From NCBI RefSeq assembly GCF_001601825.1, contig NZ_LUJK01000037.1, positions 1 through 33,307 of the forward strand: 33,307 bases of DNA. Direction: 5' to 3'. The position numbers and the translations under genes are program-made. Below are positions 1 through 6,938 of this stretch, one piece after another. This DNA comes from Limnobacter sp. CACIAM 66H1 (GTDB lineage Bacteria; Pseudomonadota; Gammaproteobacteria; Burkholderiales; Burkholderiaceae_B). Within the stretch, counting starts at the first letter, position 1; every line of letters starts with the position of its first letter. The notes beneath the pieces were generated by a model that was not told the origin of the DNA, did no database searches, and worked only from the letters and a program-made list of their open reading frames with translations.

Positions 1-113
1 TCAACGTCGGAGTTGACCGGCACGAACCGGCAGGGCGCCGCGAGGCGTAGGCTCACCAGCACGCTTCGCGGCGCCCTGCCGGTGCGTGTCCGTGTCGAAC
101 GACCTGTTAGGGC
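1..113 (-). repeat. integron attC site, truncated by the window edge
   Basis: Read on the minus strand, an inverse core CCCTAAC (112-106) lies just after the stop codon of the next gene. It is followed by a perfect 17-bp inverted repeat (27-43 with 66-82, CCGGCAGGGCGCCGCGA) and ends at base 1 in GTTGA, the start of a GTTRRRY core. This is the layout of an integron cassette recombination site. The last two or three bases of the core lie outside the window. Confidence 0.8.
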
Positions 114-914
114 TCATTGCCCCGCCCGTACGATCGCCTGAATGGCTGTTGGTTGAAGATAGTGCGGCAACAGGTCTGCCTGCATCTTGATGGACGCGTG
201 AGCAAGCATCTGAAGCCGCCACACGAATCCAGCAAGAGTGTCCTCTGCCCATTTCTCGAAAAACCAGCCTGTATGCTCCTGCACACTGGCCTTGTTACTC
301 CAGCAGTACATGCCAGGATCTGAATAGTTCACAAACAACCCAACCCCGTTAACCGCGACGAAGTCGGCCTGCTGCAAGGGAGGCGTTTGTCTAGCGGCAT
401 AGAACGCTGCTATCTCGTTCAGGGTGTCCAGCGGATTTGATTTGCACCGCATGGCGAAGATGGCATACGGAACATAGAACGCCCTTTCGTATTCCCATCC
501 CCCTCGCATCAAGGTGGGTGGGTTCCTGCGCTTGAGAGCCTTAACCGAGAGCCCTTGCTCCAGCCCACGAAGCATCTCGGCGCTCGCGCCGATGTCCGGC
601 TTTACCTCGATCGCCGCGTCGACGCCTTCGGCGAAGATCAATCTGAACTTGCCGTGAGTGTCGACCGTGTAGGGATGGTTGGGGTTGCAGACGATGCAGT
701 CCACAGAATCGGAGATTGCCCCGAACGTGTCGCGCACCTTGCCCTTCGTCACGCGGTGCGGAAATGGGAAAAATCGCTGAACGAAGTCTTGGAGGGCGTG
801 CTCACGAAAGTCAGCAATCTCTTGAGAAGTGCCTTTCCCCTCGATTGAGGCGCGACGGAACTTCGACTCGAGTTCGAGCGCGTCTTCTCTGAGGAGCTGG
901 TAGAGATCGTCCAT
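114..914 (-). CDS. integron cassette protein, DUF6602-like, probable PD-(D/E)XK nuclease fold
   Basis: This 266-residue protein has no signal peptide or membrane segment. Near residues 60-105 it has the pattern SDSVDCIVCNP, then a spacer, then EGVDAAIEVKP. An acidic residue on a strand followed by an E-x-K strand is the signature of restriction-endonuclease-like folds, and the protein resembles the DUF6602 family as I recall it. Both ends are set by attC sites: the stop lies 1 base from the left attC inverse core, and the start is 14 bases inside the right attC core, which is typical of a promoterless cassette gene. A nuclease or defence role is inferred from fold and context only. The cassette boundaries are much surer than the function. 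Confidence 0.75.
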   Translation of the reverse strand: MDDLYQLLREDALELESKFRRASIEGKGTSQEIADFREHALQDFVQRFFPFPHRVTKGKVRDTFGAISDSVDCIVCNPNHPYTVDTHGKFRLIFAEGVDAAIEVKPDIGASAEMLRGLEQGLSVKALKRRNPPTLMRGGWEYERAFYVPYAIFAMRCKSNPLDTLNEIAAFYAARQTPPLQQADFVAVNGVGLFVNYSDPGMYCWSNKASVQEHTGWFFEKWAEDTLAGFVWRLQMLAHASIKMQADLLPHYLQPTAIQAIVRAGQ

Positions 915-928
915 GCGTATCCGATGAG

Positions 929-1009
929 CCCTAACGTCGAAAGTAACGGACGCCCAAACAGCCGACGAAGCAGGCTGTTTGGGCGCCCCTGTTGACCGCA
1001 GTGTTAGGC
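929..1009 (-). repeat. integron attC site between two cassettes
   Basis: On the minus strand the inverse core GCCTAAC (1009-1003) leads to the core GTTAGGG (935-929), about 81 bp in all, within the usual attC range. The interior has a perfect 13-bp inverted repeat, CGCCCAAACAGCC (951-963) with GGCTGTTTGGGCG (973-985), which would give the folded single-strand substrate of an integron integrase. The TAA stop of the upstream cassette gene lies inside the inverse core. The last base of the core is G where the consensus has a pyrimidine. Confidence 0.85.
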
Positions 1010-1654
1010 ACTTGCGACCCTTGCCATAAGGCCGCCTGGTCCATCATTGTGCTTAAATGCACCCACGGCGCGTATGCGAGTAATTAAATCTGCGCTCTCA
1101 CTGTAAATTGCATTTAGGTCGGCTGCGTAATCCAAGTTGAAGTACTTTCTTTCGTCCGCAATATAAACCTTTAGTGGAAATGATTTCTTATCAAAAACCG
1201 ACCAACTGGAAAGCGTCATGTTGTAGAGCGCCATACCTGATGCTGCGCTATCAGATGCACTAAGCGACAAACTTGCGCGGTCGAGGTATTGATCGAAGTG
1301 CTCAACGGAATTACGAGTTTCGGCGCGCGATATTTCAGAGAGTGGTGGAAACCCAAGGGCTTCATTCAATAACTTTGTTCTCTCTACACGAAAGCTGAAC
1401 TGCTCTGGGGTTTCCTTAAAATTTGGCTTATCTGGAACTGACAGCATTTTCTTAAGGTTTGCCGCCTCAGCCAATAGCGAGGCAATCACTCCATGAAGTA
1501 CTGGGTCGACCTTGACGTAGCCATCTTTTTCAGGGATGGGACACTTTTCAAATACGTCGAGGCACTTCTTTGAAATTGACTCTGCCAACCCCCATAGCTC
1601 ATGAAAATATACATGAAAGAATGGGCTGTCTAAAAACGGAGTAGACGTATTCAT
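1004..1654 (-). CDS. integron cassette protein with HEPN-like RNxxxH motif
   Basis: This soluble 216-residue protein has no recognised full-length family. Residues around 110-125 read ETRNSVEHFDQYLD. The RNSVEH part fits R-x4-H with a polar residue after the arginine, the catalytic motif of HEPN ribonuclease domains, and it sits in a largely helical protein. The gene is more A+T rich than its neighbours, as expected for a captured cassette. Its ATG begins 4 bases from a GTTAGGC core site, leaving no room for a normal ribosome-binding site, and its stop TAA overlaps the attC site. A HEPN RNase role is a motif-based inference. The protein could instead be a helical protein of unrelated function. 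Confidence 0.7.
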   Translation of the reverse strand: MNTSTPFLDSPFFHVYFHELWGLAESISKKCLDVFEKCPIPEKDGYVKVDPVLHGVIASLLAEAANLKKMLSVPDKPNFKETPEQFSFRVERTKLLNEALGFPPLSEISRAETRNSVEHFDQYLDRASLSLSASDSAASGMALYNMTLSSWSVFDKKSFPLKVYIADERKYFNLDYAADLNAIYSESADLITRIRAVGAFKHNDGPGGLMARVASA

Positions 1655-1658
1655 TATT

Positions 1659-1665
1659 GCCTAAC
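1659..1665 (-). other. integron recombination core site (cassette junction, attI- or attC-derived)
   Basis: GTTAGGC on the minus strand marks the 5' boundary of the second cassette. No inverse core or long inverted repeat lies within 150 bases on its outer side, so it is not a normal attC. The sequence ATAAATCAAGTTAGGC resembles the end of class 1 attI (ACAAAGTTAGGC), but no integrase gene follows. It may be a relict attI or an ectopic insertion point. Confidence 0.5.
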
Positions 1666-2281
1666 TTGATTTATCGAACAATAACGGCGATATCCATTTA
1701 TCCGCACATCGCAAAAGATTTCTTTAAATCTACTATTTCAGATACTTACAAAGCATCGCATGAACAGGATGAAAAATAAACCTTTGTTATTCGCCACTAA
1801 ATAGTCAGCCTGAAACTTCGTTCCGAAGGTCGACGCCATCATCTACTACCACCGAAGTTTCGAAGTCTGCTTTCGCCAATAACTCAGACATTTCGGCTGA
1901 CAGTCCTGATGTACGCGCCGGCCTATAAGCAGCCTTACCAGCGGGGCGACAGGTCACAATAATTTATTTGAATACGACTGAATCCGGGTCTCAGAAGCCC
2001 AACCGGCGCGGCAACAACCCTGCTCAAAGTTGCGGTCACTTATCCAGAAGCGCTGCGAGAAATCGGCACCCGATTGACTCGGCTCATGTTAAAGAAAACG
2101 CGTTTTTTTAACATGACAGGAATCTCATGTTAACAAAGTTGATTTATTTCGATCTGAACTAATGGATTTCTGTCGGCTCGGCCAATCCAGCAACCCTTTC
2201 GGGTGACCCGAAACAGCGGTTTTTTGAAGCCATAAACTACCCTGCTACTGTATTGCCTTTCCCTTTGAAGGCAAACAATTC
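1666..2281. other. 616-base gene-free stretch beside the cassette array
   Basis: No open frame here looks like a gene, and no integrase motif was found in any frame by eye. It holds an inverted repeat, GAAACTTCG (1812-1820) with CGAAGTTTC (1853-1861), and the cluster of CATGTTAA elements listed separately. An imperfect GAAGG upstream of 2282 may be the ribosome-binding site of the next gene. Confidence 0.5.
2084..2134. repeat. three copies of TCATGTTAA in alternating orientation
   Basis: TCATGTTAAA (2084-2093), its inverted copy TTTAACATGA (2107-2116) and TCATGTTAAC (2125-2134) lie 13 and 8 bases apart. The first pair encloses the palindrome AAAACGCGTTTT, giving a nearly perfect 33-base palindrome. 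The second pair has arms of about 10 bp around an 8-bp spacer. The arms resemble the XerD half of dif sites (TTATGTTAAAT) as I recall it. They could also be an operator for the genes that follow. Confidence 0.6.
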
Positions 2282-2797
2282 ATGCGCTTTCGTAACCTCG
2301 CGCTTCTAGCTCTTGCCTGTACCCCCTTCTTATTTTTGATTCCCCAAGGAGCCCACGCTGTGCGGCAAGACAACCTCATTCTGTCCTCTGCCGTTGAGGG
2401 GCAAATATTCGACCATGGCAAACCGGTTTCAGGGTTAAAAGTGCAGCGAATCATTAGCTGGAACATGGAGGCAGAGCCCCGCACCGAAATCACCTCAACC
2501 GATAGAGAGGGACGTTTTGATTTTCCGGAAATGCGTGGTTCAGCTGAGTTTGGCTTTTTGGCCAAGCTATTTCACGTACCTAATATAAGCCTTCGAATTT
2601 TCATTCCAATTGATGGCAAAGACTACATGGCCTATGCCACATCGAAAAACTCATATCAGGAAAACGTTGAGACGGGGCTTCCCTACATACGTATGAAGTG
2701 TGATCTGAAAAACAAGGAGTTATTCAACGATAGGTTGCCAATTATCAATTGTGAAGTAGAAGAATCCGAAGAAAGGAAAAGCTTTAAATATGACTAA
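2282..2797 (+). CDS. exported DUF6795-like protein, candidate immunity partner of the lipase
   Basis: The protein has 171 residues. Residues 1-26 form a clear signal peptide (basic MRFR, hydrophobic core, AHA cleavage), so it is probably periplasmic. The mature part begins with SSAVEGQIFDHGKPVSGLKVQR and continues with TDREGRFDFPEM, the pattern of a carboxypeptidase-regulatory-like beta-sandwich; I associate it with the DUF6795 family. Its 3' end overlaps the lipase start by 8 bases, so the two are translationally coupled. A periplasmic protein coupled to a lipase lacking a signal peptide fits an immunity protein for a phospholipase delivered to the periplasm. This role is inferred; a structural or accessory role is possible. 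Confidence 0.75.
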   Translation: MRFRNLALLALACTPFLFLIPQGAHAVRQDNLILSSAVEGQIFDHGKPVSGLKVQRIISWNMEAEPRTEITSTDREGRFDFPEMRGSAEFGFLAKLFHVPNISLRIFIPIDGKDYMAYATSKNSYQENVETGLPYIRMKCDLKNKELFNDRLPIINCEVEESEERKSFKYD

Positions 2798-4019
2798 TCT
2801 ACTTTTACAACCAAACTATGTTCATGCACTTTCTGGTTTTGTATACGAAGCTGATTCCGTTTTTCGCAATCTAAAAGGGGTGAATCCCGGCAAGTCAGTA
2901 GCGCACATATCAACCTTGAGTTCAGACGAACTAATTCAAGTGGCTAAGTCCCGAAAACTTCCAATTCAATCGGATGGATTTGGTACACTCGCCGGCCGAT
3001 CCGGCCTCTTCAACATCGACTTGCTCAGCGGTTTCGGTTTCATCGCACACGGCACCGGCAGTCGTGCCAACGAGCTGGTTCTTGTCACACGCGGTACCAA
3101 TTTTCAGCACAACAAATTTGATCTCGCAACCAATGCAAACATTGGCTACGGCATCGGCCCACGCGGCAATGTGTTTCACCGTGGGTTCCTGAAAACCTTC
3201 AAAAGCTATCAAAGCCAGTTGGTCAGTTTTGTATCGCAAAGTGGTGCAAAGCGGCCAAATACCATTCACTGCATGGGCCACAGCCTGGGTGGTGCCTTGG
3301 CCAATTTGAATGCTTGCATGCTGCGTGACGCTGGTTTCAATGTTTGCCTGTACACAATTGGCGCGCCGCGTGTGGGTATTGTGAGCTATGCGCAAGACAT
3401 CACCAAGCAAATTGCACCGGGGCAAATTAGGCGTATTGCCAACCCCTGCGACCCAGTGCCCATGGTGCCCTTGTTTCCTTACATGCACGCCTCGCGCGGG
3501 TCTTCTGAATTATTGATACGGCATGGCGAGAAGGTGGGTATTGATGCGCACCTGTTGCACAGCGGTTATTCCAAAATGGCCTACAGCAGCAGTTGGAGCG
3601 ATTTTTCACCCATGCCGCATGGCTTGTCGCAGTACACCGATTTGTCCCGAGAGTTTGCGAAACTGGGTGGCGGTGGCATGTTCAATGCCAAGATGCTCGA
3701 CCTGGTGGGCAAGCTGACAGAGCAGGTGTTGCGCTCAATGGGATACGCTTACTTGGTCACCGTGCAGGGTGGATTAAGCCTTGCCGTTACAGCGGCAGAT
3801 CTGCTTTCAGAAGTGTTGGTGAAAGCTGCAAACGCCAGCAAGTTGCTGGCTGAGGATGTGTTCACCATTGTGAACTCCATGCTTGATTTTCTGGGGCGTG
3901 CACCGATCAGCGGCACAGCGCTCACCATTCAAACCCTGCATTGGGTTCTTGCTCAGTTCAGCACGGAAATGGCTGGGCGGGCCCAACAGGCCATGTTGAA
4001 AGTGCAGAGGCCCAGTTGA
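2790..4019 (+). CDS. class 3 lipase, candidate type VI secretion phospholipase effector (Tle2-like)
   Basis: This 409-residue protein has no signal peptide. The alpha/beta-hydrolase core has the nucleophile elbow GHSLGG (Ser165), Asp221 in NPCDPVPMVP and His257 in HSGY, matching the Ser-Asp-His triad of the lipase class 3 family (PF01764). The region after residue about 290 is hydrophobic and helical and may contact membrane. The established T6SS effector TseL (Tle2) belongs to this lipase class and pairs with a periplasmic immunity protein, the arrangement seen here. T6SS structural genes lie about 26 kb downstream in the window, but no vgrG, PAAR or adaptor gene is adjacent. Lipase assignment is firm; effector status is inferred. 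Confidence 0.8.
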   Translation: MTNLLLQPNYVHALSGFVYEADSVFRNLKGVNPGKSVAHISTLSSDELIQVAKSRKLPIQSDGFGTLAGRSGLFNIDLLSGFGFIAHGTGSRANELVLVTRGTNFQHNKFDLATNANIGYGIGPRGNVFHRGFLKTFKSYQSQLVSFVSQSGAKRPNTIHCMGHSLGGALANLNACMLRDAGFNVCLYTIGAPRVGIVSYAQDITKQIAPGQIRRIANPCDPVPMVPLFPYMHASRGSSELLIRHGEKVGIDAHLLHSGYSKMAYSSSWSDFSPMPHGLSQYTDLSREFAKLGGGGMFNAKMLDLVGKLTEQVLRSMGYAYLVTVQGGLSLAVTAADLLSEVLVKAANASKLLAEDVFTIVNSMLDFLGRAPISGTALTIQTLHWVLAQFSTEMAGRAQQAMLKVQRPS

Positions 4020-4060
4020 GGTTAATTGGACCAATGATTGAGAACATTCATTCGATATTT

Positions 4061-4098
4061 ATATTGCAATCGTGCAATATATTGCTAAAATACAATAT
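4061..4098 (+). promoter_or_regulatory. promoter and palindromic operator of the TumE/TumA module
   Basis: ATATTGCA (4061-4068) and TGCAATAT (4073-4080) form a perfect 8-4-8 inverted repeat. ATATTG (4079-4084) with CAATAT (4093-4098) forms a second one. A possible -35 TTGCAA (4064-4069) and -10 TAAAAT (4086-4091) are 16 bases apart, with the -10 only 7 bases before the ATG at 4099. No ribosome-binding site is visible, so the transcript may be leaderless. The repeats overlap the promoter, fitting autorepression by the antitoxin. Confidence 0.6.
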
Positions 4099-4386
4099 AT
4101 GAAGGCCATTCAGGTAATTAAGGCCAAAGAAATACGTGAAGACAACACAATTGTTGAGGTGGTTGTCTGGAGATTACCGGCGAGTCTTGAACCGTGCACT
4201 CACAAGTACAAATACCGGTTGTTTTATGGCGTACCGGGTGCGTGTCGCGTTAGGTACGATAATGAATTGGGCAAAGGCGACCATCGTCACATCAATGACG
4301 AAGAGTGGCCCTATGTCTTCAGTAATTTGGAAACCCTGATGCAAGATTTTCAGCGTGATGTCGAGTTTTGGAGGCCGATCAGATGA
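4099..4386 (+). CDS. tumE: TumE-family toxin of a type II toxin-antitoxin system
   Basis: This protein of about 95 residues contains KYRLFYGVPGACRVRYDNE followed by GKGDHRHI, the conserved core of the TumE (DUF6516) toxin family. It is followed by the cognate TumA-type antitoxin with an ATGA overlap (4383-4386), the usual toxin-first order of this family. I chose ATG 4099 because the upstream GTG at 4072 lies inside the operator palindrome. Local DNA is A+T rich, in keeping with horizontal gain. The molecular target cannot be read from the sequence. Confidence 0.85.
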   Translation: MKAIQVIKAKEIREDNTIVEVVVWRLPASLEPCTHKYKYRLFYGVPGACRVRYDNELGKGDHRHINDEEWPYVFSNLETLMQDFQRDVEFWRPIR

Positions 4387-4748
4387 GAGCAATTATTGAA
4401 GTAGCGGCGAAGGGAGAAATCTTCAATAGTTTGTTGAAAGCCGCTCGCAAGGTGGATGCTGGGCAAACCAGATCGTCTGACTATTTTCTTACTTTTGAAT
4501 CATCAAAACTTCTTTTATCTGAATTAACAGCCTCCAGGATCGGCCTTCTAGAAGAGCTTCGAGCCTCTGGGCCCATGTCGATTTACGGTTTGGCAAAGCG
4601 TGTTGGACGCAATTATTCGAATGTCCACAGTGATATTACAAGACTGATTGAGCATGGTTTGGTTGAAAAGTTTGCAGAAACCAAGAAAGTCCATGTGCCT
4701 TTCGACTCGGTGGAAATTCGGTTCACTCTAAACGCAGCCAATCACTGA
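4383..4748 (+). CDS. tumA: TumA-like antitoxin, winged-helix DNA-binding protein (HVO_A0114 family)
   Basis: The product has 121 residues. The central part, SRIGLLEELRASGPMSIYGLAKRVGRNYSNVHSDITRLIEHGLVEK, has the spacing of a winged helix-turn-helix like the HVO_A0114 group, here written only to show the motif order: helix 1 at SRIGLLEELRA, turn at GPMSIYGLAKRVG, recognition helix at NYSNVHSDITRLIEHG. The ATG at 4383 overlaps the toxin stop and is preceded by a strong ribosome-binding site GGAGG (4370-4374). The protein presumably neutralises TumE and represses the operon through the palindromes at 4061-4098. Partner assignment is strong by family and order. Confidence 0.85.
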   Translation: MRAIIEVAAKGEIFNSLLKAARKVDAGQTRSSDYFLTFESSKLLLSELTASRIGLLEELRASGPMSIYGLAKRVGRNYSNVHSDITRLIEHGLVEKFAETKKVHVPFDSVEIRFTLNAANH

Positions 4749-4772
4749 GATGATATTTGTTTTCGGATTCAA

Positions 4773-5792
4773 TCACCCTCTCTCAACCCCCCAATACAAC
4801 ACCCACCCCGCAACCACACTCACCACCCAGGTCAACAAAAACGCGGCCAACATCTCTGCAAAACTGCTCAAGCCCAAGGCAATCACCACTGAACTTGCAA
4901 ACACAGCAATGCCGTAGTGAATCAGAAAAACCGAGTATGAAATATCGCCCAGCCAGCGCACTGGGCCTTGAACAATCGAGCCAACAAATTGTTCAATACG
5001 GCTACTGTTCATTAACAGTAAAGCAGTTACACCCGTCAGCAACAAGCGCTCGCGCCATTCAACCCACAGTGCAATGCCCAGCAGGCCCGCAATCAGCAAA
5101 CTGACCCAAACCACTTTGCCTTCACGTTCAGCCCAATGGGCGGCAACGCCCAAGCCGTAGGCACCGAAAAAATACCAGGCCCATTCGTCGTGTTCAGCAT
5201 TTCTGTTCCACACCAACAAAGAGGCGAGGGTCATGGCAATTGCCAGCAGCAACAATCCTTGCTGGGGTTCAAGCAATTTCAGCCCGCCGGTTTTTTGGCT
5301 CACCCACGCCATCAACACCAACACTGCGTAAAGTTGCAGGTCGATTGCCACATACCAAACCCCGGCCGACAACGCCTCCACTTCGACAATGTCGTGCAAC
5401 AAAAATGCATGGGCCAGCAGTTGGGTAAAGCCTGGTAAATCCGATACTTCCGGGTGCATCGCAATTTTGCCGCCCAGCCAGCTCAACAGCACAGCCACAG
5501 CAATGGCGATCCAGAAAGGTTTTGCCAGGCGTAAAAAACGTTTTTTGAACAGGGGCCAAACCGCCACATCACGTGCCTTACCCAGCAAGCTAAACATGGA
5601 CTGGGCCGCCAAAAAGCCGGCAATGACCAGAAAAATTTGCACCACATAGCGACCCTCGTCGGCAATAAAACCCAGCAAACCGGGCCACCTGGCTTGCAGC
5701 ACCGGCGACATGGGTGTGTACAGCAACAGGTGGTGAACCACAATAATTTGTGAGGCCAGGGCTTTCAGCAGGTCGATGGTGGAATTGCGCAC
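4773..5792 (-). CDS. acyltransferase family 3 membrane protein
   Basis: The 339-residue product begins VRNSTIDLLKALASQ and continues IIVVHHLLL, the N-terminal signature of acyltransferase 3 (PF01757) proteins with the family His-His pair. About ten hydrophobic segments follow. These inner-membrane enzymes move acyl groups onto sugars, lipids or peptidoglycan-related acceptors; the acceptor here is unknown because no polysaccharide genes are adjacent. A longer open frame continues upstream to 6338, but its extra 180 residues are the antisense of the HPP gene and lack any family match, so I chose the GTG at 5792, from which the family alignment begins. No good ribosome-binding site is visible. 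It is divergent from the HPP gene across 126 bases. Confidence 0.85.
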   Translation of the reverse strand: MRNSTIDLLKALASQIIVVHHLLLYTPMSPVLQARWPGLLGFIADEGRYVVQIFLVIAGFLAAQSMFSLLGKARDVAVWPLFKKRFLRLAKPFWIAIAVAVLLSWLGGKIAMHPEVSDLPGFTQLLAHAFLLHDIVEVEALSAGVWYVAIDLQLYAVLVLMAWVSQKTGGLKLLEPQQGLLLLAIAMTLASLLVWNRNAEHDEWAWYFFGAYGLGVAAHWAEREGKVVWVSLLIAGLLGIALWVEWRERLLLTGVTALLLMNSSRIEQFVGSIVQGPVRWLGDISYSVFLIHYGIAVFASSVVIALGLSSFAEMLAAFLLTWVVSVVAGWVLYWGVERG

Positions 5793-5918
5793 AGGGCATG
5801 CAGAAGGAATGGGCAAGTGCGAAGTATAAAGCGAGTTGCCACAACCGATGCGGGTAGAAATGGATTGGTCTGAACTGCACCAACTTGGTGCTTTATCACG
5901 TATTACAGGCGTATCATC

Positions 5919-6938
5919 ATGGGCTTGTTGGACACAAACCTGTTGATTCCAAAAATGAAACTCTCCATCCGGGCTTTGCGCGCCTTGTCCGTGACCAGGT
6001 CGATTCTTGGCTTCGAATCCAATTCCACCAGCCCCCGCGAGAAAGCCATTTCTGGTCTCGGTGCCTTTTTGGGAATCTTGATGGTGTGTTGGGTGTCCAG
6101 TTTTGTGGTGCAGGGCACTGATGCAATTTTGGTGGTCGCATCCATGGGTGCCACAGCGGTGTTGCTGTTTGCCGTGCCGCACGGCACCTTGTCGCAGCCT
6201 TGGGCGCTGATGGGTGGGCATTTCGTGTCGGCACTCATTGGCGTTACCTGTGCGCGTTACATTCCGCACACCTATTTGGCCGCAGCTTTGGCGGTAGGTT
6301 TGGCGGTGGGCGTGATGTACTGGGCCAATTGCATTCACCCGCCGGGCGGGGCCACGGCGCTCACCGCCGTGTTGGGTGGTGAATCCATTTCAAACCTGGG
6401 TTATTGGTACATGATCAACCCGGTGCTGTTGAACACCCTGGCTATTTTGTTTGTGGCGGTCAGTTTCAATGCGCTGTTTGCCTGGCGGCGCTACCCCAAC
6501 CATTTTGCACGCAAGCAGAAAATGCCCGTTGAGGCCCTTTCGGAAACTGGAGCCAGCCTCACCCACGAGGATTTTGCCGCCGCCATTGCCCGCATGGATT
6601 CCTATGTGGACGTGAGTGCAGATGTGTTGGCCGAGCTGTTCGAATATGCCACCAAGCATGCCGATGAGCAAAGCACTCACCCCCAAACCCTGACCGTGGG
6701 CGCTTTCTACAGCAATGGCCAAGTGGGTTATCGCTGGTGCGTGCGCGAGTTGCTGGACATGTCATTAACCACGCCTTACAAGGGCGAGGCCGGGCAGCAA
6801 GTGATTTACAAGAATGTGGCCGGTGCCGATTTGTATGAAACCGGTTTGAGCAATGTCGAGGCCTTCAAGCGCTGGGCGCGTTACGAGGTGGTGTTGCAAG
6901 ACGGTCGCTGGCTGCCAGTGAAAGCAGCCACGCATTAA
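5919..6938 (+). CDS. HPP-family integral membrane protein with C-terminal cytoplasmic extension
   Basis: This protein of about 339 residues has the family signature CIHPPGGATAL (HPP at residues 140-142) within four hydrophobic segments spanning about 45-205. HPP proteins are four-helix membrane proteins; some plant and cyanobacterial members are nitrite transporters. The last 130 residues are soluble and not part of the HPP domain; they may regulate transport. ATG 5955 (MKLSIRAL) is an alternative start because no clear ribosome-binding site precedes either codon. The stop TAA overlaps the stop of the convergent hydrolase gene in the four bases 6935-6938. Substrate is unknown. Confidence 0.85.
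   Translation: MGLLDTNLLIPKMKLSIRALRALSVTRSILGFESNSTSPREKAISGLGAFLGILMVCWVSSFVVQGTDAILVVASMGATAVLLFAVPHGTLSQPWALMGGHFVSALIGVTCARYIPHTYLAAALAVGLAVGVMYWANCIHPPGGATALTAVLGGESISNLGYWYMINPVLLNTLAILFVAVSFNALFAWRRYPNHFARKQKMPVEALSETGASLTHEDFAAAIARMDSYVDVSADVLAELFEYATKHADEQSTHPQTLTVGAFYSNGQVGYRWCVRELLDMSLTTPYKGEAGQQVIYKNVAGADLYETGLSNVEAFKRWARYEVVLQDGRWLPVKAATH

Noticed and set aside
1666-2281. Possible integrase remnant
   Set aside because: Translation of both strands by eye showed no tyrosine-recombinase motif such as an LLGH box or a patch-like region.
2245-2565. 106-codon minus-strand open frame over the DUF6795-like gene
   Set aside because: Antisense to a gene with a signal peptide and coupled downstream lipase; no domain seen.
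5793-6338. N-terminal extension of the acyltransferase open frame (minus strand)
   Set aside because: The extra residues are antisense to the HPP gene and are low-complexity His/Gln/Thr sequence; the family alignment begins at 5792.
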